A stretch of 64,000 bases of DNA from Reinekea blandensis MED297 (GTDB lineage: Bacteria > Pseudomonadota > Gammaproteobacteria > Pseudomonadales > Natronospirillaceae), in the NCBI RefSeq assembly GCF_000153185.1, contig NZ_CH724150.1:351773-415772 (forward strand), given 5' to 3'. Shown here piece by piece: positions 54,665 to 63,876 of the stretch. Made by a program: the position numbers and the translations under genes. Within the stretch, counting starts at the first letter, position 1. Each line of letters begins with the position of its first letter. Below the pieces are notes generated by a model. It made no database searches. It saw only the letters and a list, made by a program, of their open reading frames with translations, and was not told where the DNA came from.

Positions 54665-55459
54665 TTACTTATGCCTGACTTTTGAGTTAATGGAGACGAC
54701 AGGCTCAAGAAAGCCGCGTTTTACTCGTTTTTCTGCGGCTGGCAGCCGACCTAAAACCTGCTTATACCCGACAAGCAGGTAAACAGCGCCGGTAAAAGGT
54801 AACAGTCGCCGCTGGACACGCCCTCCGAAATTTAAGCGCTGAAGCCATGATGGACGTCGATACGGAGGGTAAAACAGATGTTTTTCATGCCGCTCGAGCT
54901 CAAAATCAAGCAGATGCATCCAATCTTCCACTCGTCCACTGCGTAAAAACCGGGAGTGCCAGATTCCTGCGCCTTCCCCGCGCCCCTGTATGAGAGCCCG
55001 GAGCCCCCACAGACTGTATGGATTGAACCCCAGAACAATCAACACACCTCCAGGCTTCAGTGCAATAGCGCCTTCACGAATGACTTGATACGGGTTTTCA
55101 CAGATATCGAGGGTATGGTGCATCAGCAACATGTCGATGCTTTCGGGCTCAAACGGCAGGTTTTCGGGTTTTGCGCAAATAACCGGGCACGGGGCCCGGT
55201 TTTCCAGCTGAGAAACCAGGGTCCCAGCGCCAAAAAGCCGTTTTTCGAACAAGGGTTCATGTGCCCCGCTGTCCAACTGCACCATCATCGAACCGAATCG
55301 TCCGGAAATGGCTCTTGAGATCAGGTCGACCTCAGCGGCCAGCAGTTCCTGACCGACGCTGGTTCGGTACCATTGAGACAAAGCGGCTTCCTGCAACCGG
55401 GTCTCTACCGGCCCCTGCCGATAGACCTGTTTGAAACGTTGCCCAAGTCGTTTAACCAA
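54665..55459 (-). CDS. Class I SAM-dependent methyltransferase
   Basis: A methyltransferase-fold protein of about 264 residues in the conserved position between mltD and rnhA, seen also in Pseudomonas. The methyltransferase region has AKPENLPFEPESIDMLLMHH and LKPGGVLIVLGFNPYSLWG (post-motif and motif III), while the glycine-rich motif I is weak. Substrate unknown. There is no in-frame ATG near the start; TTG at 55457-55459 with GGAAAG in front is preferred over a TTG 69 bases upstream that has no ribosome-binding site. It is followed by rnhA after only three bases. Confidence 0.83.
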   Translation of the reverse strand: MVKRLGQRFKQVYRQGPVETRLQEAALSQWYRTSVGQELLAAEVDLISRAISGRFGSMMVQLDSGAHEPLFEKRLFGAGTLVSQLENRAPCPVICAKPENLPFEPESIDMLLMHHTLDICENPYQVIREGAIALKPGGVLIVLGFNPYSLWGLRALIQGRGEGAGIWHSRFLRSGRVEDWMHLLDFELERHEKHLFYPPYRRPSWLQRLNFGGRVQRRLLPFTGAVYLLVGYKQVLGRLPAAEKRVKRGFLEPVVSINSKVRHK

Positions 55460-55582
55460 AACACTTTCCGTTATTAGGTAAATTTGGCAGTTATCTGCCC
55501 TTGTTTCCTTGCTACCCTGCGGTGACAAAAATAGAATTATCGCCCAACTGAATAGACGTCACAATTCTTCTGCTGCCAAGAC

Positions 55583-57292
55583 ATGAAAATAATACAAAGA
55601 TTTACGCCTCTGACGGCGCTATGCCTGCTCTCTGCATGCCAACTGATTCCTCTACAGCCCTCAGAACAAGCGAACTCTGAGGCGGCTCAACCATCCAAGA
55701 CGGTTGCCCAACAGGAACAAACCTCTGCGCCCGATCTGACCACTGACCCCAAAAATGACGCCCTGGCGCAAAACCTGAACTTACTCAGAGCCCAGGAACT
55801 TTACCGAAACACAATTGCTGCCAAGCAACATTGGTTTCAGCCGCTCGATCTGACCCGTCCAGACCCTTATGACAAGTATCCGGATGATTTGTATCAGGTT
55901 CTTAGACGCAACTTCACCTTTGATCTGACCATCGAAGATCGGCGGGTCATGCAGCAGCTGCGTTGGTATGCCTCCCATCAAAGCTACATCAACCGTGTCA
56001 GTGACCGAGCATCTCGGTACCTTTACCACATTGTCCAGGAACTGGACGCCCGAAATATGCCAATGGATCTGGCCTTGTTACCGATTGTTGAAAGCGCATT
56101 CGATCCATTCGCATATTCCCATGGCAGCGCGTCCGGCATGTGGCAGTTTATTCCTTCAACCGGCCGCATGTACGGTCTGAAGCAAAACTGGTGGTATGAC
56201 GGCCGAAGAGACGTTTTAGAGTCGACTCGCGCTGCTCTGGATTACCTTGACCAGCTAAACCGTATGTTCGACGGTGACTGGTTATTGGCCCTGGCTTCAT
56301 ACAACTCAGGACCGGGTACCGTATTGAAAGCACAACGCCGCAACCGGGCGGCAGGCAAGCCCACCGATTTCTGGAACCTGGACCTTCCAACAGAGACTGA
56401 GGCTTACGTACCTAAGATGTTTGCCTTGGCCAAACTGTTCCATTCTCCAGACGAATACGGCATCGAGCTGCCTATCGTACCAAATGAGCCGTTTTTTGAT
56501 GTGGTTCGTACCGGCGGTCAAATCGATCTGGCTCAGGCCGCTTCGTTGGCCGATATGAGCCTGTCTGACCTTTACCTGCTCAACCCGGGCTTCAATCGAT
56601 GGGCAACAGATCCTGACGGTCCACACCATCTGTTAGTGCATGTCGGAAAAGGTGAACTATTTGAGCAACGCATTGCACAACTGCCGGTTGATCAGCGTTT
56701 AACCTGGAAGCGCTATGCGATTGAACCGGGTGATTCTCTGCTCAGTATTGCCAGACGTTTTGAGGTGACCGTCGATGTCGTCAAGGACGTTAACAATATT
56801 CGTGGCAACCTGATTCGAGCTGGTGACACCTTGCTGATCCCCGTTGCCAGCCGCAGTGACAATGCTTATGCCCTGTCCGCGGATAACCGCTTGAGAGTAA
56901 AGCAAAACGCGCTGGCGGGTTCAGATAAGAACCGCGTGGACTATACCGTACAATCTGGCGACACCTTCTGGGACCTGTCACGAAAGTTCAATGTCAGTGT
57001 TCAATCGCTTGCTAAATGGAACAACATGGCCCCCAAGGATGTGCTGCGACCCGGCCAGACTCTGGTCATCTGGTCTGATGAGCCGGTTTCAGTAACAACG
57101 GCGAGTCTTGATAACCGCTCTGTCGTGCGCAAGGTTGGCTATGTTGTCCGCGAAGGCGATTCTCTTTACCGAATTGCCAACAAGTTCAATCTGAGAATCA
57201 GTGATATTCAGAAGTGGAACACGCTCTCGCAGAAATATCTGCAACCGGGCGATCGCCTGACGCTCTACGTTGACGTCACACGGATGCAGTAA
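55583..57292 (+). CDS. mltD: MltD, membrane-bound lytic murein transglycosylase D
   Basis: Outer-membrane lipoprotein that cleaves peptidoglycan between N-acetylmuramic acid and N-acetylglucosamine. The 569-residue product has a lipobox (LLSAC, lipidated Cys19), the SLT catalytic domain with Glu170 (IVESAFDPFAYSHGSASG, then MWQFIPSTGRMYGL and SYNSGPG), and three LysM domains at about residues 376-420, 453-498 and 519-564 (EPGDSLLSIA, QSGDTFWDLS, REGDSLYRIA). It is divergent from the methyltransferase gene and shares a bidirectional terminator with sohB. Confidence 0.97.
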   Translation: MKIIQRFTPLTALCLLSACQLIPLQPSEQANSEAAQPSKTVAQQEQTSAPDLTTDPKNDALAQNLNLLRAQELYRNTIAAKQHWFQPLDLTRPDPYDKYPDDLYQVLRRNFTFDLTIEDRRVMQQLRWYASHQSYINRVSDRASRYLYHIVQELDARNMPMDLALLPIVESAFDPFAYSHGSASGMWQFIPSTGRMYGLKQNWWYDGRRDVLESTRAALDYLDQLNRMFDGDWLLALASYNSGPGTVLKAQRRNRAAGKPTDFWNLDLPTETEAYVPKMFALAKLFHSPDEYGIELPIVPNEPFFDVVRTGGQIDLAQAASLADMSLSDLYLLNPGFNRWATDPDGPHHLLVHVGKGELFEQRIAQLPVDQRLTWKRYAIEPGDSLLSIARRFEVTVDVVKDVNNIRGNLIRAGDTLLIPVASRSDNAYALSADNRLRVKQNALAGSDKNRVDYTVQSGDTFWDLSRKFNVSVQSLAKWNNMAPKDVLRPGQTLVIWSDEPVSVTTASLDNRSVVRKVGYVVREGDSLYRIANKFNLRISDIQKWNTLSQKYLQPGDRLTLYVDVTRMQ

Positions 57293-57301
57293 CCAAACAA
57301 A

Positions 57302-57327
57302 AAAGAGCGCGTAATTACGCGCTCTTT
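57302..57327. terminator. Bidirectional terminator between mltD and sohB
   Basis: A perfect 26-base palindrome (57302-57327; core gagcgcgtaattacgcgctc). On the minus strand it ends in six U residues from aaaaaa at 57299-57304, suiting sohB; on the plus strand TTTC follows, suiting mltD weakly. Confidence 0.85.
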
Positions 57328-57361
57328 CTGACTGGATAACTGCATTAAGGCCGATTTGTCA

Positions 57362-58366
57362 TCAAGGCAGACGACGCTGCCATAATCGGTTTTCAACCAC
57401 AGCCATAATCGCGGCCGATGCACCCTTGATCCGCTGTTCTAACGATTTATGAGGCTGCCAACGTACACGATAAACATCTGTCGATTCACACAGCGACATC
57501 AAATAACTGTCACTGGTCATCAACTCATCAACCAGTTTTCTTTGCAGTGCATCTTCTGCTAACCAGAAATCGCCTTCTGACACATCGTCAATATTCAGTT
57601 CTTCCCGATGTAGTTTTACCAAGGCTTTGAAGCGTTGATGAATCGCGTTCAGATCGTCAACGTGTTTCTGCTTACCTTCTTCGGTATTCTCGCCCATAAA
57701 GGTAATGGGTGCCTTGTGTTTGCCTGCGGTCAAAACATCGACATCCACATCGAACCGTTTCAAAAACCGATGGATATTCGGCACCTGAGACAGCACACCA
57801 ATGGACCCGACAATACTGAACGGTGCAGCGAGAATACGATCAGCGACGCACGCCATCATATAGCCGCCACTTGCCGCAACCTGATCGACACAGGCCGTCA
57901 ACTTGAGTCCTTTGTCTTTTAACCGCAACAACTGCGATGCTGCCAATCCATAGCCGGAAACCGAGCCTCCAGGGCTCTCAATGGTGATAATGACTTCTTC
58001 GCCTTCCTTTGCCGTGGTAAGAATGGCCGTTACTTCTTGACGTAATGCCTCTACCTGGCTGGCTTGTATGTCGCCTTTGAACTTCAGCGCATACGCCTTC
58101 GGTCGATCAGATTCGACTTTGTCCAGTTTCTTTTGCTCTTCCTTCACGGACTTCAGCGTCTTTTTAAACCCTTTCTTACTAAGAGTTTCCTGCTGCATTC
58201 GCAGTCGAACGGCATCCAAAGCCCGATTAAGCCTGGCTATGACCAGCTTACCGCGGGCAGGTTCATGGCCTTCTTTCGCTGATCGAATCACAATCATCAA
58301 GACCAATACGACCACGACCAAAACGGTTATGGCTTTAAGTAAGAATAGGAAATAATCTGCCCACAA
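57362..58366 (-). CDS. sohB: SohB, inner-membrane serine protease (S49)
   Basis: Membrane protease related to SppA, 334 residues as for E. coli SohB. It has an N-terminal helix (about 8-28), a charged coiled segment (about 45-90) and the protease domain with VIITIESPGGSVSGYGLAASQLLRL, the catalytic Ser in VAASGGYMMACV and the Lys region downstream (APITFMGENTEEGKQK). The substrate in cells is unknown. The start is TTG at 58364-58366, with AAGGAG eight bases upstream and no nearby ATG. It is convergent with mltD and divergent from the SCP2 gene. Confidence 0.95.
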   Translation of the reverse strand: MWADYFLFLLKAITVLVVVVLVLMIVIRSAKEGHEPARGKLVIARLNRALDAVRLRMQQETLSKKGFKKTLKSVKEEQKKLDKVESDRPKAYALKFKGDIQASQVEALRQEVTAILTTAKEGEEVIITIESPGGSVSGYGLAASQLLRLKDKGLKLTACVDQVAASGGYMMACVADRILAAPFSIVGSIGVLSQVPNIHRFLKRFDVDVDVLTAGKHKAPITFMGENTEEGKQKHVDDLNAIHQRFKALVKLHREELNIDDVSEGDFWLAEDALQRKLVDELMTSDSYLMSLCESTDVYRVRWQPHKSLEQRIKGASAAIMAVVENRLWQRRLP

Positions 58367-58494
58367 AATGGAGTCTCCTTCGTTTTATACGTCTGTTTCA
58401 AACAATTGTTTGATTTTTATGAAAAGCTCACTCTACAATGCCGAGAAGCATCAACTGGTGTCAATACGAATACTCTGCCACAGGAGCACTTAGA

Positions 58495-58806
58495 ATGAGC
58501 AATATTGCGGAAGCTTTTACAAAAATAGAATCACGCTTCAATGCGTCAGCAGCGGCCGGTCTTGATGTCGTTTTCCAGTTCTCGGTTGATGACGATGCCC
58601 ACCACCTGATCGTTAAAGATGGCTCTTGCGAACTGGTGGCCGGTGAACACTCCGACCCAACTGTCACATTGATCATGGATGAACAGACATTTGCCGAAAT
58701 CGTCGCAGGCGACATCAATGGCATGCAAGCCTTTATGGCTGGTCGGTTGAGAACCGAAGGCGACATGATGTTAGCCACTCGCTTGTCCGACCTGTTCAAC
58801 CTGTAA
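58495..58806 (+). CDS. SCP2 sterol-binding-domain protein
   Basis: A 103-residue single-domain SCP2-like protein: IESRFNASAAAGLDVVFQF, the GEHSDPTVTLIMDEQTFAEI motif and GDINGMQAFMAGRLRTEGDMMLA. In bacteria such proteins bind lipids or act in ubiquinone synthesis (UbiJ/UbiT); this one is the short stand-alone form. AGGAG lies eight bases before the ATG at 58495. It is divergent from sohB and convergent with the FimL-like gene, with its own terminator. Confidence 0.9.
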   Translation: MSNIAEAFTKIESRFNASAAAGLDVVFQFSVDDDAHHLIVKDGSCELVAGEHSDPTVTLIMDEQTFAEIVAGDINGMQAFMAGRLRTEGDMMLATRLSDLFNL

Positions 58807-58826
58807 GGGTTTAACAAGCCTCCATT

Positions 58827-58861
58827 AAAAAGCCGAAGCATTTTTGCTTCGGCTTTTTTTT
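58827..58861 (+). terminator. Intrinsic terminator after the SCP2 gene
   Basis: Stem gccgaagc (58832-58839) and gcttcggc (58846-58853) extended by A/T pairs, followed by eight T residues. Its A-rich 5' side also gives a U tract on the minus strand for the convergent FimL-like gene. Confidence 0.92.
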
Positions 58862-58874
58862 GCCATAATGGTCT

Positions 58875-60515
58875 TCAGACATGAAGATTATTCAACGAAT
58901 GCAAAGCCAATTTGAGTATATCCAGATTCTCATTATTGCTGAGCAGGCCTTCCAGGTAGAACTCTAAACTGGATAACGCATCCGCTAACAGCTCCAACTG
59001 GGATGAATCAATCAAGGTGCCCTTCTCCAACAGCTCCCGCTCAACGAATACAATGGTTCGAGCCAAAATAGAGGAAGCCTGTTCGCTGTTTAAAAACACC
59101 AAAGCACCTCGCACACCATGCAGTGTCGGTATCACATTGGAGAGATGAAGTTTGTCTCCATTTGAATCCATATAGGCGGAAATGGCTCGCTTCGCCAGAG
59201 CCAGCCCGTTCTCAGACTCATCAATAAGCACCACCCGGGCTTCATGGACCTGAGCTTTAAACGCCTTGTTATCCCCTTCCTGATCCAGCTGAGACTGACC
59301 TTGAAGCAGCCGGGATAAGGCGCTTTCGGCGTAAAGCACCACGTCTGCAATCTTCAGTAACTCTTCTTGAGAAGGGGCTGCATTGTCCGCCCAGCGACCG
59401 ACTTTATCGGCCTGGATCTTTAATACATTGGCCGGGCTCTGAAGGCCCAGCATCACGTAGACGTCAGATACTTTTGCGAGACGCTGGTGTAAATCTTTGG
59501 CCGAAAAAGCACCGCCTCTCGCCACCTGATCCACAGAATCTTTAATCGCACTGATGTCTTCTTTTAACGCTTCAGCGACGCTGGTCAATACACCTCGACC
59601 CGGGCTGAACAATACCTGCCGCTGCTCATTCAGTGTACTTTCACTATAACTCAACGTCGGCAACTGGAAAAAACGGGTAACCTGACGGGCTCTCAAACTG
59701 TCGCTGTTATTAATCGTCAACAGGTAGAGGAACTCTTTCGTCAGCGCAATGCTGGACGGTTGTTTCAAGGATTCCGGAGCTTTCTGAATCAGTGACCGTA
59801 ACTCGCGGTCCAGCTGAGAAAACAGCTTTTTCCTCGCTGGGGTCATAGCAGCATCATTGTGAACCATGGCTTCTAACGTTGCAGCAGCAACCCACCATAG
59901 CGGCGCACAAGGCGCATTGCCCAATAGCTGGTCGATTCGACTTAACGCCAAGCCCATATAACGCACCGCACCTGCGGTCCGGTCACCCCGGATAAGATGC
60001 AACAGACCAGCCTGATACATATGCCTGAATTTTTTTAAACGGACCAATGTTTCCCGGGTAATACGGACAGGTTTACCGCCAGGTGGCTTGCCGGGTTTAA
60101 AACTGAACTCAAAAAAATGCGCCTCGCCCAAAGCCGGGGCTTTTCTTGCGACCCTTAATGAGTTGATTGCTGGTAACAACACTGAAGGCACCGCTTTTTG
60201 CTGCAAGGTGATCAGTTCCAAAAATCGATTCAGTATGACCAGTGTCTGACTGGCAGCTTCCAGAATTCGAGTGCGTGATTCAGCATCATCGGTTATCGCG
60301 TTTAACGCCGCGTTCATTTCATCGCAAACACTGACCGCACCTGGCTCTTCCAACACCTGAAAGATACCGCGAAGTTGCCGGACATAATCCAGAACCTGCT
60401 CAAGTTCGTTAAGATCTCCGGAGTTCTCGCTGAACCCCTCAAGGGCAGTCTGTGCCTGCTGGATGGTTGCTTCCAGCTCGCCTTTAATCGCGTCGGCAGA
60501 AAATAGTGCACTCAT
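58875..60515 (-). CDS. FimL-like protein (homologue of the ChpA N-terminal region)
   Basis: A 546-residue, mostly helical soluble protein resembling Pseudomonas FimL (about 557 residues), which is related to the N-terminal part of the ChpA histidine kinase and affects type IV pilus function and cAMP via FimV. Hpt-like helical segments are visible, but without a complete phosphorylatable histidine motif in the first part; a C-terminal region with LHGVRGALVFLNSEQ has a histidine in an Hpt-like setting. The ATG at 60513-60515 is preferred; an upstream GTG in frame has poor spacing. No pilus or Chp genes are adjacent. Confidence 0.78.
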   Translation of the reverse strand: MSALFSADAIKGELEATIQQAQTALEGFSENSGDLNELEQVLDYVRQLRGIFQVLEEPGAVSVCDEMNAALNAITDDAESRTRILEAASQTLVILNRFLELITLQQKAVPSVLLPAINSLRVARKAPALGEAHFFEFSFKPGKPPGGKPVRITRETLVRLKKFRHMYQAGLLHLIRGDRTAGAVRYMGLALSRIDQLLGNAPCAPLWWVAAATLEAMVHNDAAMTPARKKLFSQLDRELRSLIQKAPESLKQPSSIALTKEFLYLLTINNSDSLRARQVTRFFQLPTLSYSESTLNEQRQVLFSPGRGVLTSVAEALKEDISAIKDSVDQVARGGAFSAKDLHQRLAKVSDVYVMLGLQSPANVLKIQADKVGRWADNAAPSQEELLKIADVVLYAESALSRLLQGQSQLDQEGDNKAFKAQVHEARVVLIDESENGLALAKRAISAYMDSNGDKLHLSNVIPTLHGVRGALVFLNSEQASSILARTIVFVERELLEKGTLIDSSQLELLADALSSLEFYLEGLLSNNENLDILKLALHSLNNLHV

Positions 60516-60839
60516 GAATTTATCAACCTCAATCACCCTTGGAGCATGTTCGGTATGGTCAACCGGCTTGAATCAACGGAGATTTTTAACCTCGTTGATG
60601 TAAAACTGCTTAGCAAACATAAATTTAGAGACCACTGTGAAAGGAATCTCTTAAGCGTCTCAAAATACTGGCATTAGCCGAGCGTGTCTAGTTTTACGGG
60701 TGATTGTACCGGTTTCAAGCGCTGGGTGTGAGGCTCGTCACTATTTTGACGTTGGCAATCCGCTTTCTGGCAACCAAACGCCACTTTCATGCGTCGGTTA
60801 AACCCGTATAATCCGCGCGTTTAATAACCAGATGTTGCC
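60516..60839. other. Intergenic region between fimL-like and dusA
   Basis: About 320 bases between divergent genes. TATAAT at 60807-60812, about 28 bases before the dusA ATG, is a good -10 box, but the -35 region is weak. Nothing gene-like is seen; the fimL-side promoter was not resolved. Confidence 0.55.
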
Positions 60840-61856
60840 ATGAACCAAGCGTATCCCCACAAGTTTCAAGTTGCACCAATGATGGACTGGACCACGAGCG
60901 AATGTCGTCAGTTCCACCGCTTGTTGACTCGTCAAGCCCTGCTTTACACGGAAATGGTGACAACGGGTGCCTTAATCCACGGCAACGCAGGCCGCTTTCT
61001 GCGCTATGACACCGAAGAGCACCCCATCGCCCTGCAACTCGGTGGTCACGATGCAGACGAGCTCGCTCACTGTACAAAAATGGCCGAGGAGCATGGCTAT
61101 GATCAAGTCAACCTGAACGCCGGATGCCCCAGTGATCGCGTCCAGAATGGCATGATCGGTGCCATCCTGATGGCTCATGCCGACAAGGTAACGGACGCCT
61201 TGAAAGCTATGCAGGATCGGGTAAACATCCCTGTCACACTAAAACATCGTATCGGTATCGACGATTACGACAGCTATGAGTTTCTCCGGGATTTTGTCGG
61301 CCAGGTTAGCCTATCCGGGTGTGACACCTTCATTGTACACGCGCGGAAAGCCATCCTTTCTGGCCTGTCCCCGAAAGAAAACCGGGAGATTCCACCGCTC
61401 GATTACGATCGCGTCATTCGGCTCAAACAGGATTTCCCAAACCTGAACATCGTTATCAATGGTGGAATAAAATCTCACCAGGAAGCTCAGGCACTAATTA
61501 ATCGTGGACTGGACGGTGTTATGCTGGGTCGGGAAGCCTATCAGAACCCCCTCATCCTCTCAGAAGTTGACCACATTTATTATGGTCATGAGAATCCAAA
61601 TGCCGATATTGAAACATTGAATGCTCGCATCACAGACTGGGTCGAACAAAAAGTGGAGACGGGTGTTCCACTGAAGTTCCTTGCCAAGCATACACTCGGC
61701 CTCTATGCAGGACATCCGGGATCAAAACAGTTTCGTCGGATGCTAAGCGAAAACATGACCAAACCCGATGCAAATGCACAGCTTTACCGGGATGCGTTGG
61801 CTAAAATACAACCACGCGCCCTGTTCAACGATTCGGTCGAGTACCAAACGGTCTGA
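60840..61856 (+). CDS. dusA: DusA, tRNA dihydrouridine synthase A
   Basis: FMN-dependent enzyme that reduces U20/U20a in the tRNA D loop. The 338-residue product has the TIM-barrel signatures FQVAPMMDWTTSECRQFHRL, EMVTTGALIHG, the active-site LNAGCPSDRVQNG (Cys acts as proton donor), TLKHRIGIDD, FIVHARKAILSGLSP and INGGI, which are specific for the DusA subfamily. The ATG at 60840 has a TATAAT box about 28 bases in front. Transaldolase follows after 77 bases on the same strand. Confidence 0.97.
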   Translation: MNQAYPHKFQVAPMMDWTTSECRQFHRLLTRQALLYTEMVTTGALIHGNAGRFLRYDTEEHPIALQLGGHDADELAHCTKMAEEHGYDQVNLNAGCPSDRVQNGMIGAILMAHADKVTDALKAMQDRVNIPVTLKHRIGIDDYDSYEFLRDFVGQVSLSGCDTFIVHARKAILSGLSPKENREIPPLDYDRVIRLKQDFPNLNIVINGGIKSHQEAQALINRGLDGVMLGREAYQNPLILSEVDHIYYGHENPNADIETLNARITDWVEQKVETGVPLKFLAKHTLGLYAGHPGSKQFRRMLSENMTKPDANAQLYRDALAKIQPRALFNDSVEYQTV

Positions 61857-61933
61857 CTGCGATAAGCGCTTGCAAGTCAGCGCCAGTTGGCTAAACTTGA
61901 CCGATCAGTCAACTCACAAAAAATGGATCTGTT

Positions 61934-62857
61934 ATGAATCAGCTGGAACAACTTAAAAAAATAACAAAGGTCGTGGCCGATACCGGTGAGCTCGCCGCCA
62001 TTGAGACATTTAAGCCACAAGATGCAACGACCAACCCGTCCCTCATTCTGAAAGCGATCCAGAGTGGCCAGTATGATCACCTGTTAGAAGAGTTCAGCCC
62101 AGCAACGACCGACGTTGAGGACTTCATCGACAAGTTGGGCGTGGAAATCGGTGACACGATTCTCAAACTGGTCCCAGGCTATGTATCCACCGAAGTCAAT
62201 GCCCGGCTTTCTTTTGATACCGAACAAACCCTGGCCAAAGCACGCAAGCTGATTGAGCTTTACGAAGCTAAAGGCCATAGCCGGGATAGAATTCTGATTA
62301 AAATTGCCAGCACCTGGGAAGGCATCCAGGCCGCGCGCGTGCTGGAAAAAGAAGGCATTCACTGTAACCTGACTCTATTGTTTTGCATGGAACAAGCCCA
62401 GGCGTGCGCCGATGCAAACGTGACATTAATATCGCCTTTTGTTGGTCGCATTCTCGACTGGTATAAAAAAGAAACCGGTGAGACCTATACCGGAGAAACC
62501 GACCCAGGCGTCGTCAGCGTTCGTGAAATCTATCAGCGCTACAAGACCCACGGCTATCAAACCATTGTTATGGGTGCCAGCTTCCGCAACAAAGATGAGA
62601 TCTTAGCCTTGGCTGGCTGTGACCGATTAACGATATCGCCTGCACTGCTGACCGAGCTGGCAGAGAGCGACGATACGGTTAAACCAGCACTGAGCATGCC
62701 TGCAGAGGTACTACCACCACGAGCTGAAATCTCGGAAAGCGAGTTCAGACTGGGATTGAATCAGAATGCGATGGCAACCGAAAAACTTGCCGAAGGCATT
62801 CGGAACTTCATTGCCGATCATGATAAGTTGGTGCAGTTGCTAAAAAACCGTACCTGA
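61934..62857 (+). CDS. tal: Transaldolase, TalB type
   Basis: Pentose-phosphate-pathway enzyme transferring a dihydroxyacetone unit between sedoheptulose 7-phosphate and glyceraldehyde 3-phosphate. The 307-residue product has [12 protein letters not shown], the Schiff-base lysine in [11 protein letters not shown] and the terminal [10 protein letters not shown]. It lies 77 bases after dusA and is followed by its own terminator. Confidence 0.97.
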   Translation: MNQLEQLKKITKVVADTGELAAIETFKPQDATTNPSLILKAIQSGQYDHLLEEFSPATTDVEDFIDKLGVEIGDTILKLVPGYVSTEVNARLSFDTEQTLAKARKLIELYEAKGHSRDRILIKIASTWEGIQAARVLEKEGIHCNLTLLFCMEQAQACADANVTLISPFVGRILDWYKKETGETYTGETDPGVVSVREIYQRYKTHGYQTIVMGASFRNKDEILALAGCDRLTISPALLTELAESDDTVKPALSMPAEVLPPRAEISESEFRLGLNQNAMATEKLAEGIRNFIADHDKLVQLLKNRT

Positions 62858-62873
62858 TTCACTCGTTAAGACT

Positions 62874-62897
62874 CAGGCCGGCCGGTCCGGCCTGTTT
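62874..62897 (+). terminator. Terminator after transaldolase
   Basis: Stem caggccgg (62874-62881) and ccggcctg (62887-62894) with a five-base loop, followed by TTTACA. Confidence 0.7.
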
Positions 62898-62979
62898 ACA
62901 CCCTTCCGAAACGACCCTCTCATCTTGAAAAACCGCTCCGATACCCTTTACTATGGCCTCAAAAGATAACGGTATAATA

Positions 62980-63855
62980 ATGAGTGATTTAATATTCGAC
63001 CGATTTGAAAAGCTTCGCAACTCAATGACCACGTTTGCCCGTTCCGTTGAGAACGACAATCGACCGATCTGGTTGGCCGACTGGCATACCGAACCCGCGT
63101 TTGGGCTTGAACCCGTTCTTACAGACCTCTGGTATCACGAAGACCAAGATGGACGAGAGACTCGGCTGTATCCAGGTATTGTCAGTCTTAATCATGAGCA
63201 AGTGACCTTCGCTAACGAAATCAATCGTTTGAAAGATGAGTTTCGCGCAGAAGTGACGCGAATTAAAGAGAAGGACAGCCATCAATGGCGTGACATTCAA
63301 GGCAAGCTGGCCCGCCGATACCAACGCGTCAATGAGCAGTTACAGCGTGAAGGTTTGAACCGACTTCACTTGAAGCAACTGTTTCGGCACATTCCGTTGA
63401 TTGTACAACGTCCGGAAAAGGTCGGGTTCAGTTGGTATACCTCAGGCCGCTCCATCAAAAAAATCACTCGCAACGAGGCGTACGATTTGTTGTGCAAACT
63501 GAACACCGACGCCACCCACATCAAAATTCAATTGGAGCGACTAGCCGGCATTCCGGAACAGGAACCGCTGGCGAGAGTTCAGACTCAGGCCCCGGTTTTA
63601 CGCGCAAACATGGTGTTTCCAGATAAAAAAAGGCGGTCTATGAACGTGTCCTTACCGATCATGTTCCCGGGCGAAGGCCGGGCAGCGCTGCCGGACTTCA
63701 ATGTTCCGCTGCCAACCCCGCCGGCGGAGCGAACACGATTAGTTCGCTCGGATAACCGCATCGACGACGAACCGTTTTTACCGTCGGTCCGCGTTCATCG
63801 ATATACTCAAAAACCAAGCTTTAACCCTTTCTCATCTCTGAAGCCGCGTCAGTAA
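62980..63855 (+). CDS. Tus-like DNA replication terminus site-binding protein
   Basis: A 291-residue basic protein resembling the Ter/Tus family, which binds Ter sites and stops replication forks from one side. Parallels with E. coli Tus: start MSDLIFDRFEKLRNSM versus its DLVDRL start; RLYPGIVSL; a helix with EINRLKDEF; GFSWYTSGRSIKKITRNEA versus FGWANKHIIKNLHRDE; and ARVQTQAP before a strand ending LPIMFP. The histidine that captures the flipped cytosine in E. coli (His144) does not align clearly. The ATG at 62980 is preferred over one 27 bases upstream, as the family begins there. It stands alone between transaldolase and sthA. The extended C-terminal tail (PTPPAERTRL onward) has no counterpart I recall. 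Confidence 0.72.
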   Translation: MSDLIFDRFEKLRNSMTTFARSVENDNRPIWLADWHTEPAFGLEPVLTDLWYHEDQDGRETRLYPGIVSLNHEQVTFANEINRLKDEFRAEVTRIKEKDSHQWRDIQGKLARRYQRVNEQLQREGLNRLHLKQLFRHIPLIVQRPEKVGFSWYTSGRSIKKITRNEAYDLLCKLNTDATHIKIQLERLAGIPEQEPLARVQTQAPVLRANMVFPDKKRRSMNVSLPIMFPGEGRAALPDFNVPLPTPPAERTRLVRSDNRIDDEPFLPSVRVHRYTQKPSFNPFSSLKPRQ

Positions 63856-63876
63856 CTCATTGAAAGGAAGCCCGAG

